Source: CAZDWZ01 sp964509425 (GTDB taxonomy: Bacteria > Bdellovibrionota_C > UBA2361 > SZUA-149 > CAZDWZ01). From it: a DNA stretch of 64,000 nt. Where the stretch lies: positions 124,001 to 188,000 of the forward strand of contig CAZDWZ010000006.1 of assembly GCA_964509425.1 (NCBI GenBank). The letters are read 5' to 3'. The notes under the pieces were generated by a model, which was given only the letters and a program-made list of their open reading frames with translations, made no database searches and was not told the DNA's origin. This document shows positions 26,605 to 35,774 of the stretch, in pieces. Positions within the stretch are counted from its first letter, which is position 1. Each line of letters opens with the position of its first letter. The position numbers were made by a program, and so were the translations under genes.

Positions 26605-27993
26605 TCACCCGCCGAAGAACTTTCTGATCCCGAAGAGCAGGAACCGGAAGAAAAGCGAGACGCAGAGGGAGATGATATTCCCTGCGACTTGCTTCTTGAA
26701 GTGCTTCTTGGCCCAATCTTCCGGGTTGTCCGAGCCGAGCCCGAGGGGAGTTCCCCACAGCTTCTCGGCCGTCTTCGCGAGCGCCGCACGCACGTTCTCA
26801 TCCGTCTCGACTGACGAACACTCCCGGAAAAGCACCTGCAACTCGACGAACTCATCCGGGGTCCGCTCGGTTCGCGCGATCGTCTCGAGACACTCGCATG
26901 CGGCGATCCTAACGGCGGGGTCGGCATCGCAGCCAAGGAGCCGCTTCGCCTCTTTGTAGAAGCCCGGGTTTTTCGGGGACACGACCCGGAGGGCACGGAG
27001 AGCCGCCTCTCTCGTGGAAGCATCAGACGAGTGGACGGTACGGAGCAGGTTCGGTACTGCCGCCGCCATCATCGGACCGAGGAGCCCGATGAGTTCCGCC
27101 GAGTCTTTCGCCGGATATTGCCCTCGCGGTTTCTTGCCGAACGCCCGCCGGACCCGTTCCCAGATCCAACGGACGAAATGAACGTACCAACGCTCCTCCA
27201 GCCCACGGCAGAGGAGTGGAAACACCTCCTTAAGTTCGGGGTCCACGCGCCTGACGGCGTGACGAATCTCCGTTCGCAGTTCCTCGAGCTTCAGAGGTTC
27301 GAACGGAACCGCGGTTTCCCCTTCTTTGGGGGACTTCGGCTTCGGCCTGAGCGCCGAGAGGAGAGAGATCACCGCGAAGGCCGCGCACGGGCCAAGCTCG
27401 GCGAGACCGGCCGCCGCTTCCTTCCGCATGTCGAGGTCGTCGTCGGTTTCCAGCCGGGGCATGAGAGCCCATGCTGCTTCCGCATTCTGCGTGTGCGCGA
27501 GGACTCGGACGCGCTGTTTCCTCTCCGCGATTGACAACAGGGGGTCCGCGATCTGAAGAGCAATGATCGCGATGACCGGAGCCGCACGGTGTCGAAGGAT
27601 TTGGAGTCCGAGAAGTCCCTCGAGTCTCACCGTTTCGTCTTCGTCTTTTTGCGCTGCTGCGAAGGTTAACGCCAGTACGTTCGGCGACCTCGCTTCCCCG
27701 GGCCTCGGTTCGAGATGTTCCGGCACTTCGAAGCTCGCGGGGCTTTGCTCCGCCCGGATCTTCAATCCGAGCAAGAACTGAATCCGGTCGTGTGTGCTGC
27801 CTTTCTTCAGCACGTCAAGGTTGTCGAGGAAGTCGCCAGGACCTTCCTGGCCGACAGGACGGAGTAGTGCGCACGCTTGCTTGAACTCGGTCACGGCTTC
27901 GACCAGCCGATCAACGAGATCCTCGGTGGCGACACGCCCCACCGATTGCAGCAAGAGTGCCCTTACTCCATCCAGGAGTAAGGCGATGCCCAT
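26605..27993 (-). CDS. HEAT-repeat protein with C-terminal hydrophobic segment
   Basis: The 462-residue product is almost wholly alpha-helical, with HEAT-like repeats such as ETVRLEGLLGLQIL, MRKEAAAGLAELGP, STREAALRALRVV and AVRIAACECLETIA. A hydrophobic tail (about residues 440-460, NIISLCVSLFFRFLLFGI) suggests membrane attachment. HEAT repeats mediate protein contacts; no enzymatic motif is seen. ATG 27993 follows GGAGGGAAG. Codons are markedly GC-rich compared with the flanking methyltransferase and sdh genes, and a hairpin lies on each side, as with the other insert-like genes. Confidence 0.7.
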   Translation of the reverse strand: MGIALLLDGVRALLLQSVGRVATEDLVDRLVEAVTEFKQACALLRPVGQEGPGDFLDNLDVLKKGSTHDRIQFLLGLKIRAEQSPASFEVPEHLEPRPGEARSPNVLALTFAAAQKDEDETVRLEGLLGLQILRHRAAPVIAIIALQIADPLLSIAERKQRVRVLAHTQNAEAAWALMPRLETDDDLDMRKEAAAGLAELGPCAAFAVISLLSALRPKPKSPKEGETAVPFEPLKLEELRTEIRHAVRRVDPELKEVFPLLCRGLEERWYVHFVRWIWERVRRAFGKKPRGQYPAKDSAELIGLLGPMMAAAVPNLLRTVHSSDASTREAALRALRVVSPKNPGFYKEAKRLLGCDADPAVRIAACECLETIARTERTPDEFVELQVLFRECSSVETDENVRAALAKTAEKLWGTPLGLGSDNPEDWAKKHFKKQVAGNIISLCVSLFFRFLLFGIRKFFGG

Positions 27994-28068
27994 GGCCCTT
28001 CCCTCCTACGGGGCGAACTGCCTGCGTCAGAACGACGCTGATGTGAGACGCGTGAATCCGACCACGCC

Positions 28069-28105
28069 GTCTGTTGAAGAGAGAATAACGTTCACTTCAA
28101 CAGAC
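28069..28105. repeat. 11-bp inverted repeat upstream of HEAT-repeat gene
   Basis: GTCTGTTGAAG (28069-28079) and CTTCAACAGAC (28095-28105) are perfect inverted copies separated by 15 bases. The repeat lies at the border where GC-rich sequence changes to AT-rich host sequence. Confidence 0.5.
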
Positions 28106-28320
28106 AGCGTGATGCGATAATGAAATGTGAAAACATTTTGGATAGTAGCTGTGCCTAATGGAGATGCAGGCTCGCAAAATAGTAAGGCACATACTCATTC
28201 GCTGTTACCGCTACACGAGTATGAAAGACCAGCGTTACAAAAACACCACACTCAATGGGCTAGCATGCGCGGAGATCGCTATTCAAGTCAGTTTTGTGTT
28301 TAGGTGAAATAAATCTAAAT

Positions 28321-28339
28321 CTCTACTAGGTCGGTAGAG
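28321..28339 (-). terminator. Probable terminator of sdhCAB
   Basis: Read on the minus strand, CTCTAC pairs with GTAGAG and is followed by ATTTAGATTTATTT. This is the most intrinsic-terminator-like site downstream of sdhB. Confidence 0.5.
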
Positions 28340-28409
28340 ATAAAAGATCTCTTGCGCTTTTCGGAAATGACACAAACGATCGCGCAGTTATCACGAGAAT
28401 GTCAGAAAC

Positions 28410-29153
28410 CTAAAAACCGATAATCGATCTTCGGTAGTCGCGATTCAGCTCCGCGATAAAACGAACACTGATGGACTTCGGACACACTGCTTCGCACTCC
28501 GTTTGAAGTGAGCACGCACCGAAGCCCTCGCGGTCCATCGCTTCGATCATTTCTCTCGCGCGGCGGGAGCGCTCTGTCTGGCCTTGCGGAAGATGGGCAA
28601 GGTGGCCGGCCTTCGCAGCAACAAAAAGCATTGCCGATCCATTTTTGCACGCCGCAACACAAGCGCCGCATCCGATACACTGCGCGGCATCCATCGCGAC
28701 ATCAGCCTCGTCCTTAGCAACCGGAATGGCATTCCCATCTGGAGCACCGCCGGTATTCACCGAAACGAAACCCCTCGTTTGGATAATCCGGTCGAATGCA
28801 CTTCGATCGACGACGAGATCCTTTAGAATTGGAAAAGCCTTGGCTCGCCATGGTTCGATCGTAATGTGATCTCCATCCTGAAAAGTCCGCATGTGGAGCT
28901 GGCAGGTGGTAACCGCTTTTTGCGGTCCGTGGGCCACACCGTTGATCATCAGAGAGCAAGTTCCGCAGATCCCTTCCAGGCAATCACACTCAAAAGCGAC
29001 CGGTTCCTCGCCTTTCGACTGCAACTGCTCATTTAAGAGATTCATCATCTCGATGAACGACATGTTCGGGCTGACTTCCGTGAGGCGATACGTGACAAAT
29101 GCCCCCTGCTCGCGAGGACTTTTTTGCCTCCAAACCTGGAGTGTGAAGTTCAT
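28410..29153 (-). CDS. sdhB: Succinate dehydrogenase/fumarate reductase iron-sulfur subunit
   Basis: The 247-residue product carries all three cluster motifs: CDCLEGICGTCS plus a later Cys (2Fe-2S, about residues 57-90), CIGCGACVAACKNGS (4Fe-4S) and CSLQTECEAVCPKSI (shared 3Fe-4S/4Fe-4S). It passes electrons from SdhA flavin to the membrane subunit. ATG 29153 overlaps the sdhA stop by one base (TAATG), so the longer in-frame upstream reading is rejected. It is the last gene of sdhCAB. Sequence style fits the non-classical group that pairs with a one-subunit cytochrome b. Confidence 0.95.
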   Translation of the reverse strand: MNFTLQVWRQKSPREQGAFVTYRLTEVSPNMSFIEMMNLLNEQLQSKGEEPVAFECDCLEGICGTCSLMINGVAHGPQKAVTTCQLHMRTFQDGDHITIEPWRAKAFPILKDLVVDRSAFDRIIQTRGFVSVNTGGAPDGNAIPVAKDEADVAMDAAQCIGCGACVAACKNGSAMLFVAAKAGHLAHLPQGQTERSRRAREMIEAMDREGFGACSLQTECEAVCPKSISVRFIAELNRDYRRSIIGF

Positions 29154-31066
29154 TACTTGTAGCTCCGTTCTGCAAGCTTTACGAATTCGAAATTGAGGGG
29201 CTCTTTGTGCAAGAGGGGGGCTTTGTCGACCCCTTGAAACTCCCACGCACCGACGTAGCAGAAATTAGTGTCGTCCCGCTTTGCTTCTCCCTCTTCCGTC
29301 TGACTTTCTTCTCTGAAATGACCTCCACAGGATTCGGAGCGATGCAGTGCGTCCCGGCACAAGAGCTCTCCGAACTCGAGAAAATCAGCGACCCGCCCCG
29401 CCTCTTCGAGAACCAGATTTAGTTCCGTAGGCGATCCACTGACATTGAGATTTTTCCAGAACTCCTCTCGAAGCGCCTGAATCTTTGAGATGACTTCATT
29501 TAGGCCTCTATCGTTCCGCGCCATTCCACAATAGTTCCACATCAGTGAGCCGAGCTCCCGGTGAAACTGAGCTGGCGATTTTCGACCTTTGATATCGAAG
29601 AGACGCTTGATATTTCCGGTGGCTTCCGCCTGCACTCTTCCGAATTCAGGATGAGTGTTATTCAAGGTCGCCGGTTTCGATGAGGCGAAATAATTCCCGA
29701 TTGTGTACGGAAGAACGAAATATCCGTCCGCGAGTCCCTGCATGAGCGCACTCGCTCCGAGTCGATTCGCACCGTGGTCGGAGAAATTCGCCTCTCCAAT
29801 CACAAACAATCCCGGAAGATTGCTCATCAGATTATAATCAACCCACAATCCGCCCATCGTGTAGTGCGGGGCCGGATAGATTCGCATGGGAATCTCGTAG
29901 GGATCTTCTCCGGTGATTTGAGCATACATGTCGAAGAGGTTGCCGTAGCGCTGTTGGATCGTGTCCTTCCCGAGTCGGTGAATGGCATCACGAAAATCAA
30001 GATAGACGCCTATTCCGCTCTCTCCGACTCCGCGGCCCTCGTCGCAAACCTCTTTAGCACTTCGGGACGCGATATCTCTCGGCGCGAGGTTTCCATAGCT
30101 CGGATACTTTCGTTCGAGGTAGTAGTCCCGTTCATCATCGGGGATCGAATTCGGCGCTCTCTTGTCACCAGTGCGCTTCGGCACCCAGATCCGCCCGTCA
30201 TTTCTCAACGATTCCGACATCAGCGTCAGCTTCGCTTGATGCTCGCCGTGAGGTGGAATCGAAGTCGGATGGATTTGCGTGTAACAAGGGTTTGCGAATG
30301 CCGCCCCACGTTTATACGCGCGGTAGGTGGCGGTGACGTTACATCCCTTTGCATTTGTGGAAAGGTAGAACACGTTGGCGTATCCACCTGTCGCGAGCAC
30401 GACCGCATCGGCCGCGTGAGCGTCGACGGAACCGGAGACAAGCGAACGCGTGATAATTCCGCGTGCCTTGCCGTCTACGACCACGAGATCCAGCATCTCC
30501 TTTCGAGGATACATGCGAACGTTTCCAAGCCCGATCTGACGGCTGAGTGCGGAGTATGCGCCGAGCAGCAGCTGCTGTCCCGTTTGTCCACGGGCGTAAA
30601 ATGTTCTTGAAACCTGAGCTCCACCAAAGGATCTATTCGCGAGATTCCCTCCGTATTCCCGAGCGAACGGAACACCTTGCGCGACGCACTGGTCAATGAT
30701 GTTCACGCTGACTTCCGCCAAGCGGTAAACGTTTGCTTCTCTCGCGCGGAAGTCACCGCCTTTGATCGTGTCGTAAAAGAGCCGGTAAACGCTGTCGCCG
30801 TCGTTTTGATAGTTTTTTGCGGCGTTGATACCACCTTGCGCCGCAATACTATGCGCCCGCCGAGGCGAGTCCTGGAAACAAAAACAATCGACTTGGTAAC
30901 CGAGTTCGGCAAGTGTCGCCGCCGCGGAGCCACCCGCAAGACCGCTCCCGACGACTATCACCCGGAACTTCCGCTTGTTCGCGGGGTTCACGAGTTTCAT
31001 GTCAAATTTATGTTTCGTCCATTTCTGGTCGAGTGGGCCGGAGGGAACCGCTGAATCGAGCTTCAT
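29153..31066 (-). CDS. sdhA: Succinate dehydrogenase flavoprotein subunit
   Basis: The 637-residue product has the FAD dinucleotide fold VVGSGLAGGSAAATLAE (about residue 38), RRAHSIAAQGGINA (His for covalent FAD attachment), the substrate-site HPT (TQIHPTSIP) and HYTMGGLWVD. The C-terminal GEANFSDHGANRLGAS closes the FAD site. It oxidises succinate to fumarate in the TCA cycle, or the reverse in fumarate reduction. It sits 15 bases after sdhC and overlaps sdhB by one base, giving the order C-A-B of the single-cytochrome-b type. Confidence 0.96.
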   Translation of the reverse strand: MKLDSAVPSGPLDQKWTKHKFDMKLVNPANKRKFRVIVVGSGLAGGSAAATLAELGYQVDCFCFQDSPRRAHSIAAQGGINAAKNYQNDGDSVYRLFYDTIKGGDFRAREANVYRLAEVSVNIIDQCVAQGVPFAREYGGNLANRSFGGAQVSRTFYARGQTGQQLLLGAYSALSRQIGLGNVRMYPRKEMLDLVVVDGKARGIITRSLVSGSVDAHAADAVVLATGGYANVFYLSTNAKGCNVTATYRAYKRGAAFANPCYTQIHPTSIPPHGEHQAKLTLMSESLRNDGRIWVPKRTGDKRAPNSIPDDERDYYLERKYPSYGNLAPRDIASRSAKEVCDEGRGVGESGIGVYLDFRDAIHRLGKDTIQQRYGNLFDMYAQITGEDPYEIPMRIYPAPHYTMGGLWVDYNLMSNLPGLFVIGEANFSDHGANRLGASALMQGLADGYFVLPYTIGNYFASSKPATLNNTHPEFGRVQAEATGNIKRLFDIKGRKSPAQFHRELGSLMWNYCGMARNDRGLNEVISKIQALREEFWKNLNVSGSPTELNLVLEEAGRVADFLEFGELLCRDALHRSESCGGHFREESQTEEGEAKRDDTNFCYVGAWEFQGVDKAPLLHKEPLNFEFVKLAERSYK

Positions 31067-31081
31067 ACTTTTGTGCGCCGG

Positions 31082-31828
31082 TTAAGGTAATCTCAACACG
31101 CCGAGCAACACCGCCACAGGGATGGATATGTATCCGAGCGCAAGCGCTCCGGCGAAAAGTTTCCCGAGTGCATTCGCATTCTTCCGAAATTCCGCACGGC
31201 CGAATCCGAGAGTCGCGAAGAGACTGCCGAATCCGTGACTCAAATGAACTCCAACCATGATCATGCAAAGGATGTAGAGCGCCGAGTAAACTTTGTCGCG
31301 AAATCCGTGAATCACCATCGAATAGACATCATGACGGCCGAGACTGTCATGGAGGCTGGCGTATTCAGGCTGAAGTGAGCCGAAGGTGAAATGAAGGAGG
31401 TGGACGAGAACGAAAAAGAGAATCGCCATTCCCGTCTCGAACATATACACGGACGCGGCCGAAGCTTGGACTCGCTTGTCGACCTGATATCCCTCGGGAC
31501 GGGCACTGCGATTTGTATTCCTCAAAGAAAATGCCGCCCACAGATGGACTGTAAAAGCGAAGAGGAGTCCGATTCGGAGAGGCCACAGCAGCTCGGGAAT
31601 ACTCTTTAAGAAAGCTGCGTAGTCATTAAACGCTTTCTGCCCCAGAAAGATCTGAAGGTTTCCAAGCAAATGCGCGACGACGAATCCCATGACCAAAAGA
31701 CCGGTCAAGGCCATCAGAATCTTCCTCCCGATTGAAGAGGTCGCTGCTTTTCTGGAAGCTCCGCTCTCGGTCGAACCTGAAGCTGCGGGCCCTGATGCTG
31801 CGGAAGACGATGAAGGTTTTTCGCTCAT
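31082..31828 (-). CDS. sdhC: Succinate dehydrogenase cytochrome b subunit (single five-helix type)
   Basis: From ATG 31828 the product has 248 residues. A Ser/Ala-rich tail of about 30 residues precedes five hydrophobic helices. Histidines expected to bind two hemes are seen in FVVAHLLGNLQ, FTVHLWAAFSL, VLVHLLHFTFG and MVGVHLSHGFG. A single large cytochrome b subunit (b558 type) replaces the SdhC/SdhD pair of enterobacteria and is known from Bacillus, Bacteroidetes and several deep-branching Gram-negatives. ATG 31876 would add 16 residues. First gene of sdhCAB. Confidence 0.9.
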   Translation of the reverse strand: MSEKPSSSSAASGPAASGSTESGASRKAATSSIGRKILMALTGLLVMGFVVAHLLGNLQIFLGQKAFNDYAAFLKSIPELLWPLRIGLLFAFTVHLWAAFSLRNTNRSARPEGYQVDKRVQASAASVYMFETGMAILFFVLVHLLHFTFGSLQPEYASLHDSLGRHDVYSMVIHGFRDKVYSALYILCMIMVGVHLSHGFGSLFATLGFGRAEFRKNANALGKLFAGALALGYISIPVAVLLGVLRLP

Positions 31829-32171
31829 GGAGAGTTGTCGGGGTGAATCACGTCGAAGTAGCGTTGAAAATGACATACTAGTGCCCTGTTCGACAAGTTC
31901 TTGCCATCCGGCAAACTTTTGCCGAGTGCTGCTCTCTCTGCAGGCGAGTTGGGGAATTCAAGTGACAGGACTTCAATTCCGGCGCTCATCAGCCATCCGG
32001 AAGAATTACGGGCAAATTGATTTTCTGTCCTGCTTCTGCTTTTGAACGGAGCGCTATATTGTTCGCCTGGCGCTGCCGGTTGAAAAAACCCCCAGACGAG
32101 TTCGACTCGCAAGGTGGCGCTTAACCGTCCTCAAAACGGAGCGAAACTCATCATCGAGAGAAGGAGCTGTT
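31829..32171. promoter_or_regulatory. Divergent region between sdhC and agmatine deiminase
   Basis: About 340 bases without a gene. Promoters for sdhCAB (minus) and the deiminase (plus) should both lie here. No hairpin or clear operator stands out. Confidence 0.35.
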
Positions 32172-33227
32172 GTGAAGCCATTTCATAGAATAATGCCGCC
32201 TGAATGGGCGCGACATGAGGCCACTTGGATTGCATGGCCGCACGAGACCACGGATTGGCTGGAAAAGTTTGCCCCAATTGACTGGGTCTACACCGAAATC
32301 GTCCGCGCTCTCGGAGACTCCGAACGAGTCGAAATCTTGGTGCATGACGAGAAAGTCTTGCGTCGCGCGGAGCATTGTCTCGAACAGACGAAAGTGAACT
32401 CCGGCCAATACCGCCTCCATCTCGTGCCGAACAACCGGAGCTGGCTGAGAGATTCCGCACCGACAGCAGTAAGAACCTCAACCGGTGAGCTGGAATGGGT
32501 TCGCTGGAAATTCCGCGCTTGGGCGAAATACGACAATTACAATTTCGACGAAGTTGTTTCAAAACAGATTTCTCACCTGAGCAATATCCCCTTCGTCGAT
32601 GCGGAACGCCCGGACAAGCCCGGTGCGCTTACGCTCGAGGGTGGAGCCATCGATGTCGATGGAGAAGGCACGCTTCTGACGACTGAAGAGTGTTTGCTCT
32701 CTCGAGAACAAGAACGGAACAAAGAGCTGACGCGAAGCGGATACGAAGAGGCTTTCAAAACCTATCTCGGAATTAAAAAGGTAATTTGGCTCGGGAAAGG
32801 TTGTGTCGGTGACGACACTCATGGTCACATCGATGACATCGCGCGTTTCGTGGCTCCGGGAAAGGTGGTGCTCGCTTACGAAGCGAATCCGAAGGACGAG
32901 AATCACGCATCGAGCGCGGACAATCTAAACCGGCTGAAAGCCACCACCGATGCAGAAGGACGAAAGCTGCAGATCACTCTGCTCCCGATGCCGAGGCCTA
33001 TTTGGTTCGGTGAGGAGCGGCTTCCCGCAAGCTACGCCAACTTTTATATCGCCAATACCTCGGTGCTTGTGCCAACGTTCAACGACGAGAACGACCGCGT
33101 TGTTTTGAATACGCTTCAAGAACTTTTCCCTCAAAAGAAGGTGGTCGGAATACACGCGCTTGACTTGGTCATGGGGCAAGGAACGCTCCACTGCCTGACC
33201 CAGCAACAACCGAGCGTGCGTGACTAG
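32172..33227 (+). CDS. aguA: Agmatine deiminase (peptidyl-arginine deiminase family)
   Basis: The 351-residue product matches agmatine deiminase along its length: MPPEWARHEATWIAWPH at the N-terminus, TLEGGAIDVDGEGTLL, GDDTHGHIDDIARF (catalytic His/Asp) and the C-terminal MGQGTLHCLTQQQP with the nucleophilic Cys. The enzyme hydrolyses agmatine to N-carbamoylputrescine and ammonia, a step to putrescine. GTG start is preceded by AAGGAG. The partner amidohydrolase aguB is not adjacent. Its stop codon abuts the first unit of the 148-bp repeat array. Confidence 0.95.
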   Translation: MKPFHRIMPPEWARHEATWIAWPHETTDWLEKFAPIDWVYTEIVRALGDSERVEILVHDEKVLRRAEHCLEQTKVNSGQYRLHLVPNNRSWLRDSAPTAVRTSTGELEWVRWKFRAWAKYDNYNFDEVVSKQISHLSNIPFVDAERPDKPGALTLEGGAIDVDGEGTLLTTEECLLSREQERNKELTRSGYEEAFKTYLGIKKVIWLGKGCVGDDTHGHIDDIARFVAPGKVVLAYEANPKDENHASSADNLNRLKATTDAEGRKLQITLLPMPRPIWFGEERLPASYANFYIANTSVLVPTFNDENDRVVLNTLQELFPQKKVVGIHALDLVMGQGTLHCLTQQQPSVRD

Positions 33228-33690
33228 TGCTCCGTTCGCCAGGGAAAAACAGTGCAGAGCGCAGTTTGATAGACTATTTCCTGGACGGAGCACTGTGCCG
33301 CTCCCGCAAAATGAACTACCAACGNNNNNNNNNNNNNNNNNNNNNNNNNNNNNNNNNNNNNNNNNNNNNNNNNNNNNNNNNNNNNNNNNNNNNNNNNNNN
33401 NNNNNNNNNNNNNNNNNNNNNNNNGTAGTTTATTTTGTGCGGCACGCGAGGCGGAGCCGAGCCAGGAACTCCTACTGCTTCGTTCGCCAGGGAAAAACAG
33501 TGCAGAGCGCAGTTTGATAGACTATTTCCTGAACGGAGCACTGTGCCGCTCCCGCAAAATGAACTACCAACGGTAGTTTATTTTGTGCGGCACGCGAGGC
33601 GGAGCCGAGCCAGGAACTCCTACTGCTCCGTTCGCCAGGGAAAAACGGTGCAAAGCGCAGTTTGATAGAATATTTCCTGAACGGAGCAGT
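33228..33690. repeat. 148-bp tandem repeat array with internal hairpins
   Basis: The unit recurs with a 148-bp period: CGTTCGCCAG falls at 33481 and 33629, and at 33233 once the 100-N gap is removed. Each unit holds two inverted repeats. The first is GCTCCGTTC/GAACGGAGC (33477-33539 in copy two). The second is GTGCCGC/GCGGCAC with inner CAAAAT, AACTACC/GGTAGTT and ATTTTG arms (33543-33593). The last copy is partial and slightly diverged. True copy number is hidden by the gap. Confidence 0.9.
33325..33424. other. Assembly gap of 100 Ns
   Basis: Exactly 100 Ns, the usual placeholder for an unknown gap size. It falls at the apex of the second hairpin of the repeat unit (ACCAACG | GTAGTT). Confidence 0.98.
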
Positions 33691-33734
33691 ACTACTCGGA
33701 GAGGCAAGATGAGATCATTTCCGGCGGTGCGATA

Positions 33735-34970
33735 GTGGGTGCTGTTCTCTCCGTTTACCGTTCTCCGAAAATGCTCGCTATTTTGCTTCTCGGGTTTTCC
33801 TCGGGATTGCCACTCGCGCTCACCGGGGGAACACTTCAGGCTTGGCTGACTGACGAGAAGGTCGATGTCAAAATCATCGGCGCGCTCAGCCTCATCGGGA
33901 TCCCGTACAGCTATAAGTTTCTCTGGTCGCCGGTCATGGACCGGTTTGCGCCGCCGTTTCTGGGCAGAAGGCGAGGCTGGATTCTCCTGTGCCAGCTGGC
34001 GCTCGCGGCCGTAGTCGCAGGGATTGCGTTTTGCACCCCCACAGGAACACCGGCGCTTTTCGGGGTTCTCGCTCTCGGGATAGCTTTTCTCAGTGCGAGC
34101 CAAGATATCGTTATTGATGCTTACCGGACTGAGCTTCTGAGTGAACAGGAGCGCGGCCCTGGGGCCGGACTCGCGATTCTCGGATACCGAGTCGCGATGC
34201 TCACTTCAGGAGCGCTTGCTCTCATTCTCGCCGATCATCTGCCGTGGAAAACCGTGTATCTCCTCATGAGCGTGATTCTCGCGGTGCTCGCGATCGTGAC
34301 ATACTTCTCACCCGAGCCATCGGAAAAAGTGCTCCCTCCAAGAACACTGCAAGCGGCGGTCGTTGAACCTTTCGTCAATTTTTTCAAACGCCGACATGCC
34401 GTCGAAATGCTGGTGTTCGTGGTTCTCTACAAGCTTGGCGACGTCATGGCAGTCGCGCTCACGACGAAGTTCATGCTCGATCTTGGATTTACCAAATCCG
34501 ACATCGGATACGTTGCAAAGGGTCTCGGCCTCGTCTGTTCGATCGTTGGAAGCTTGCTGGGTGGCGGCGGAGTCGTCCGTTGGGGACTGAGGAAGTCACT
34601 CTTCTATTTTGGGATTCTTCAGGGAATTTCAGTGCTGTGCTTCGCCGTCTTGGCAATCACCGGAAAGAACTACTTCGTCATGAGCGCCGCAATCGGGCTC
34701 GAGAATTTCTGCAACGGTCTCGGCAACGCGGCGCTGGTCGTATTCCTGATGGGACTTTGTGATAAGCGCTTCACGGCGACGCAGTACTCGCTCTTGACCA
34801 GCATTCAATCAATCTCCCGGACATTTGCCGGTGCGACGACTGGTTTCATCGTCGCCGGCTTCGGATGGCTTAACTTTTTCCTCATCTGCACGCTGCTGGC
34901 CTTCCCCGGTTTGTTCTTGCTGATTGCCCGATATGATAAATGGACGAATGAAGAGCCGCAGCAAGTTTAG
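33735..34970 (+). CDS. ampG: AmpG-type muropeptide MFS permease
   Basis: The 411-residue product has twelve hydrophobic segments and AmpG-like features: GFSSGLPLALTGGTLQAWL in TM1, YSYKFLWSPVMDRF between TM2 and TM3, GRRRGWILLCQL and ASQDIVIDAYRTELL. AmpG imports GlcNAc-anhydroMurNAc peptides from the periplasm for cell-wall recycling, which fits the D-Ala-D-Ala dipeptidase elsewhere in the window. GTG 33735 has little Shine-Dalgarno; ATG 33771 is an alternative start. A strong hairpin follows the stop. Confidence 0.9.
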   Translation: MGAVLSVYRSPKMLAILLLGFSSGLPLALTGGTLQAWLTDEKVDVKIIGALSLIGIPYSYKFLWSPVMDRFAPPFLGRRRGWILLCQLALAAVVAGIAFCTPTGTPALFGVLALGIAFLSASQDIVIDAYRTELLSEQERGPGAGLAILGYRVAMLTSGALALILADHLPWKTVYLLMSVILAVLAIVTYFSPEPSEKVLPPRTLQAAVVEPFVNFFKRRHAVEMLVFVVLYKLGDVMAVALTTKFMLDLGFTKSDIGYVAKGLGLVCSIVGSLLGGGGVVRWGLRKSLFYFGILQGISVLCFAVLAITGKNYFVMSAAIGLENFCNGLGNAALVVFLMGLCDKRFTATQYSLLTSIQSISRTFAGATTGFIVAGFGWLNFFLICTLLAFPGLFLLIARYDKWTNEEPQQV

Positions 34971-35008
34971 AGTGATTCTCAAATATTTTGTGCTTTTGAG
35001 AATCACTC
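34970..35008 (+). terminator. Hairpin after ampG
   Basis: GAGTGATTCTCAAA (34970-34983) pairs with TTTGAGAATCACTC (34995-35008), a 14-bp perfect stem starting at the last base of the stop codon. No T-tract follows. Confidence 0.65.
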
Positions 35009-35135
35009 CCGACGGAGCCCCAGAGGGGCGACCAGCAAGCACAGAGCGGTTTTCATTAGGGAAAAGAGCTGCGAAGCCGGAGGCTTCCCAATATTCATTC
35101 GGACAACAATCTCGAGAACTTCTTTAGAAGCCGTT

Positions 35136-35759
35136 GTGAATTCCACTATTGATCATCTCGTCGTCATCGCCCCAAACCTCGCGGCAGGGAGAAATTTCAT
35201 TCAGGAAAAGCTGGGTGTGGAACCCGAGACCGGCGGCGCTCATCCGCGCATGGGCACGCACAACCTTTTACTGTCCCTTGGGAAGTCGATGTACTTGGAA
35301 GTCATCGCAAAAGATCCCGCTCTGCCGAACCCCGACCGACCTCGATGGTTTGGCCTCGATGCTGAGCCGGAGGATTTCACTCCGCGCTTCGCCGCCTGGG
35401 TCGCCCGGACGGATGAGATTCATGGGATGGCGCCGGAGATTTCGGCTTTGCTTGGACAACCGGAAGAAATGAGCAGAGGGGATCTCTCTTGGCTCTGCAC
35501 TATAGCGCCTGGTGGCTCGCCGCCGCTTGGAGGAGCGGCGCCGGCTCTCATACAGTGGCCGGCGACCCGGCATCCTGCTCTCAACCTGAAAGACGCAGGA
35601 TGCAATCTCGAATATATAAGAATCTACCATCCTGAGCCGGAAATCGTAACGGATGTTTTCCGTGGGATAGGGCTCACAGGAAAGGTTCTCGTTACGGCTG
35701 GCGCACCGGTGAGACTCTCAGCCTTTCTGTCTGTCCGAGGAAAAGAAGTCGTGTTTTGA
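35136..35759 (+). CDS. Glyoxalase-like (VOC-fold) domain protein
   Basis: The 207-residue product matches the Glyoxalase_3 group of VOC-fold proteins: IDHLVVIAPNLAAGRNFI, GVEPETGGAHPRMGTHNLLL and MYLEVIAKDPALPNPDRPRWFGLD. Such proteins often bind a divalent metal, with His in DHLVV and Glu in YLEV as likely ligands, but substrates of this branch are largely unknown. GTG start follows a weak Shine-Dalgarno. It lies alone, convergent with the double-MarR gene at 35775. Confidence 0.8.
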   Translation: MNSTIDHLVVIAPNLAAGRNFIQEKLGVEPETGGAHPRMGTHNLLLSLGKSMYLEVIAKDPALPNPDRPRWFGLDAEPEDFTPRFAAWVARTDEIHGMAPEISALLGQPEEMSRGDLSWLCTIAPGGSPPLGGAAPALIQWPATRHPALNLKDAGCNLEYIRIYHPEPEIVTDVFRGIGLTGKVLVTAGAPVRLSAFLSVRGKEVVF

Positions 35760-35774
35760 AGAAAGTGGTCGTGC

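Larger units (their letters stand above)
27994..28409. other. Intergenic region between HEAT-repeat gene and sdhB
   Basis: The left part is GC-rich and holds the 28069-28105 inverted repeat. From about 28110 the composition shifts abruptly to AT-rich. A 48-codon reading frame from ATG 28159 (+) has no recognisable content. The probable sdh terminator is at 28321. Confidence 0.45.

Noticed and set aside
29774..30610. 278-codon plus-strand frame antisense to sdhA
   Set aside because: sdhA is certain on the other strand, and the antisense product shows no domain.
33228..33690. CRISPR array or integron attC sites
   Set aside because: The 148-bp units are contiguous with no unique spacers, there are no cas genes, and no attC-type cassette genes or integrase lie nearby.
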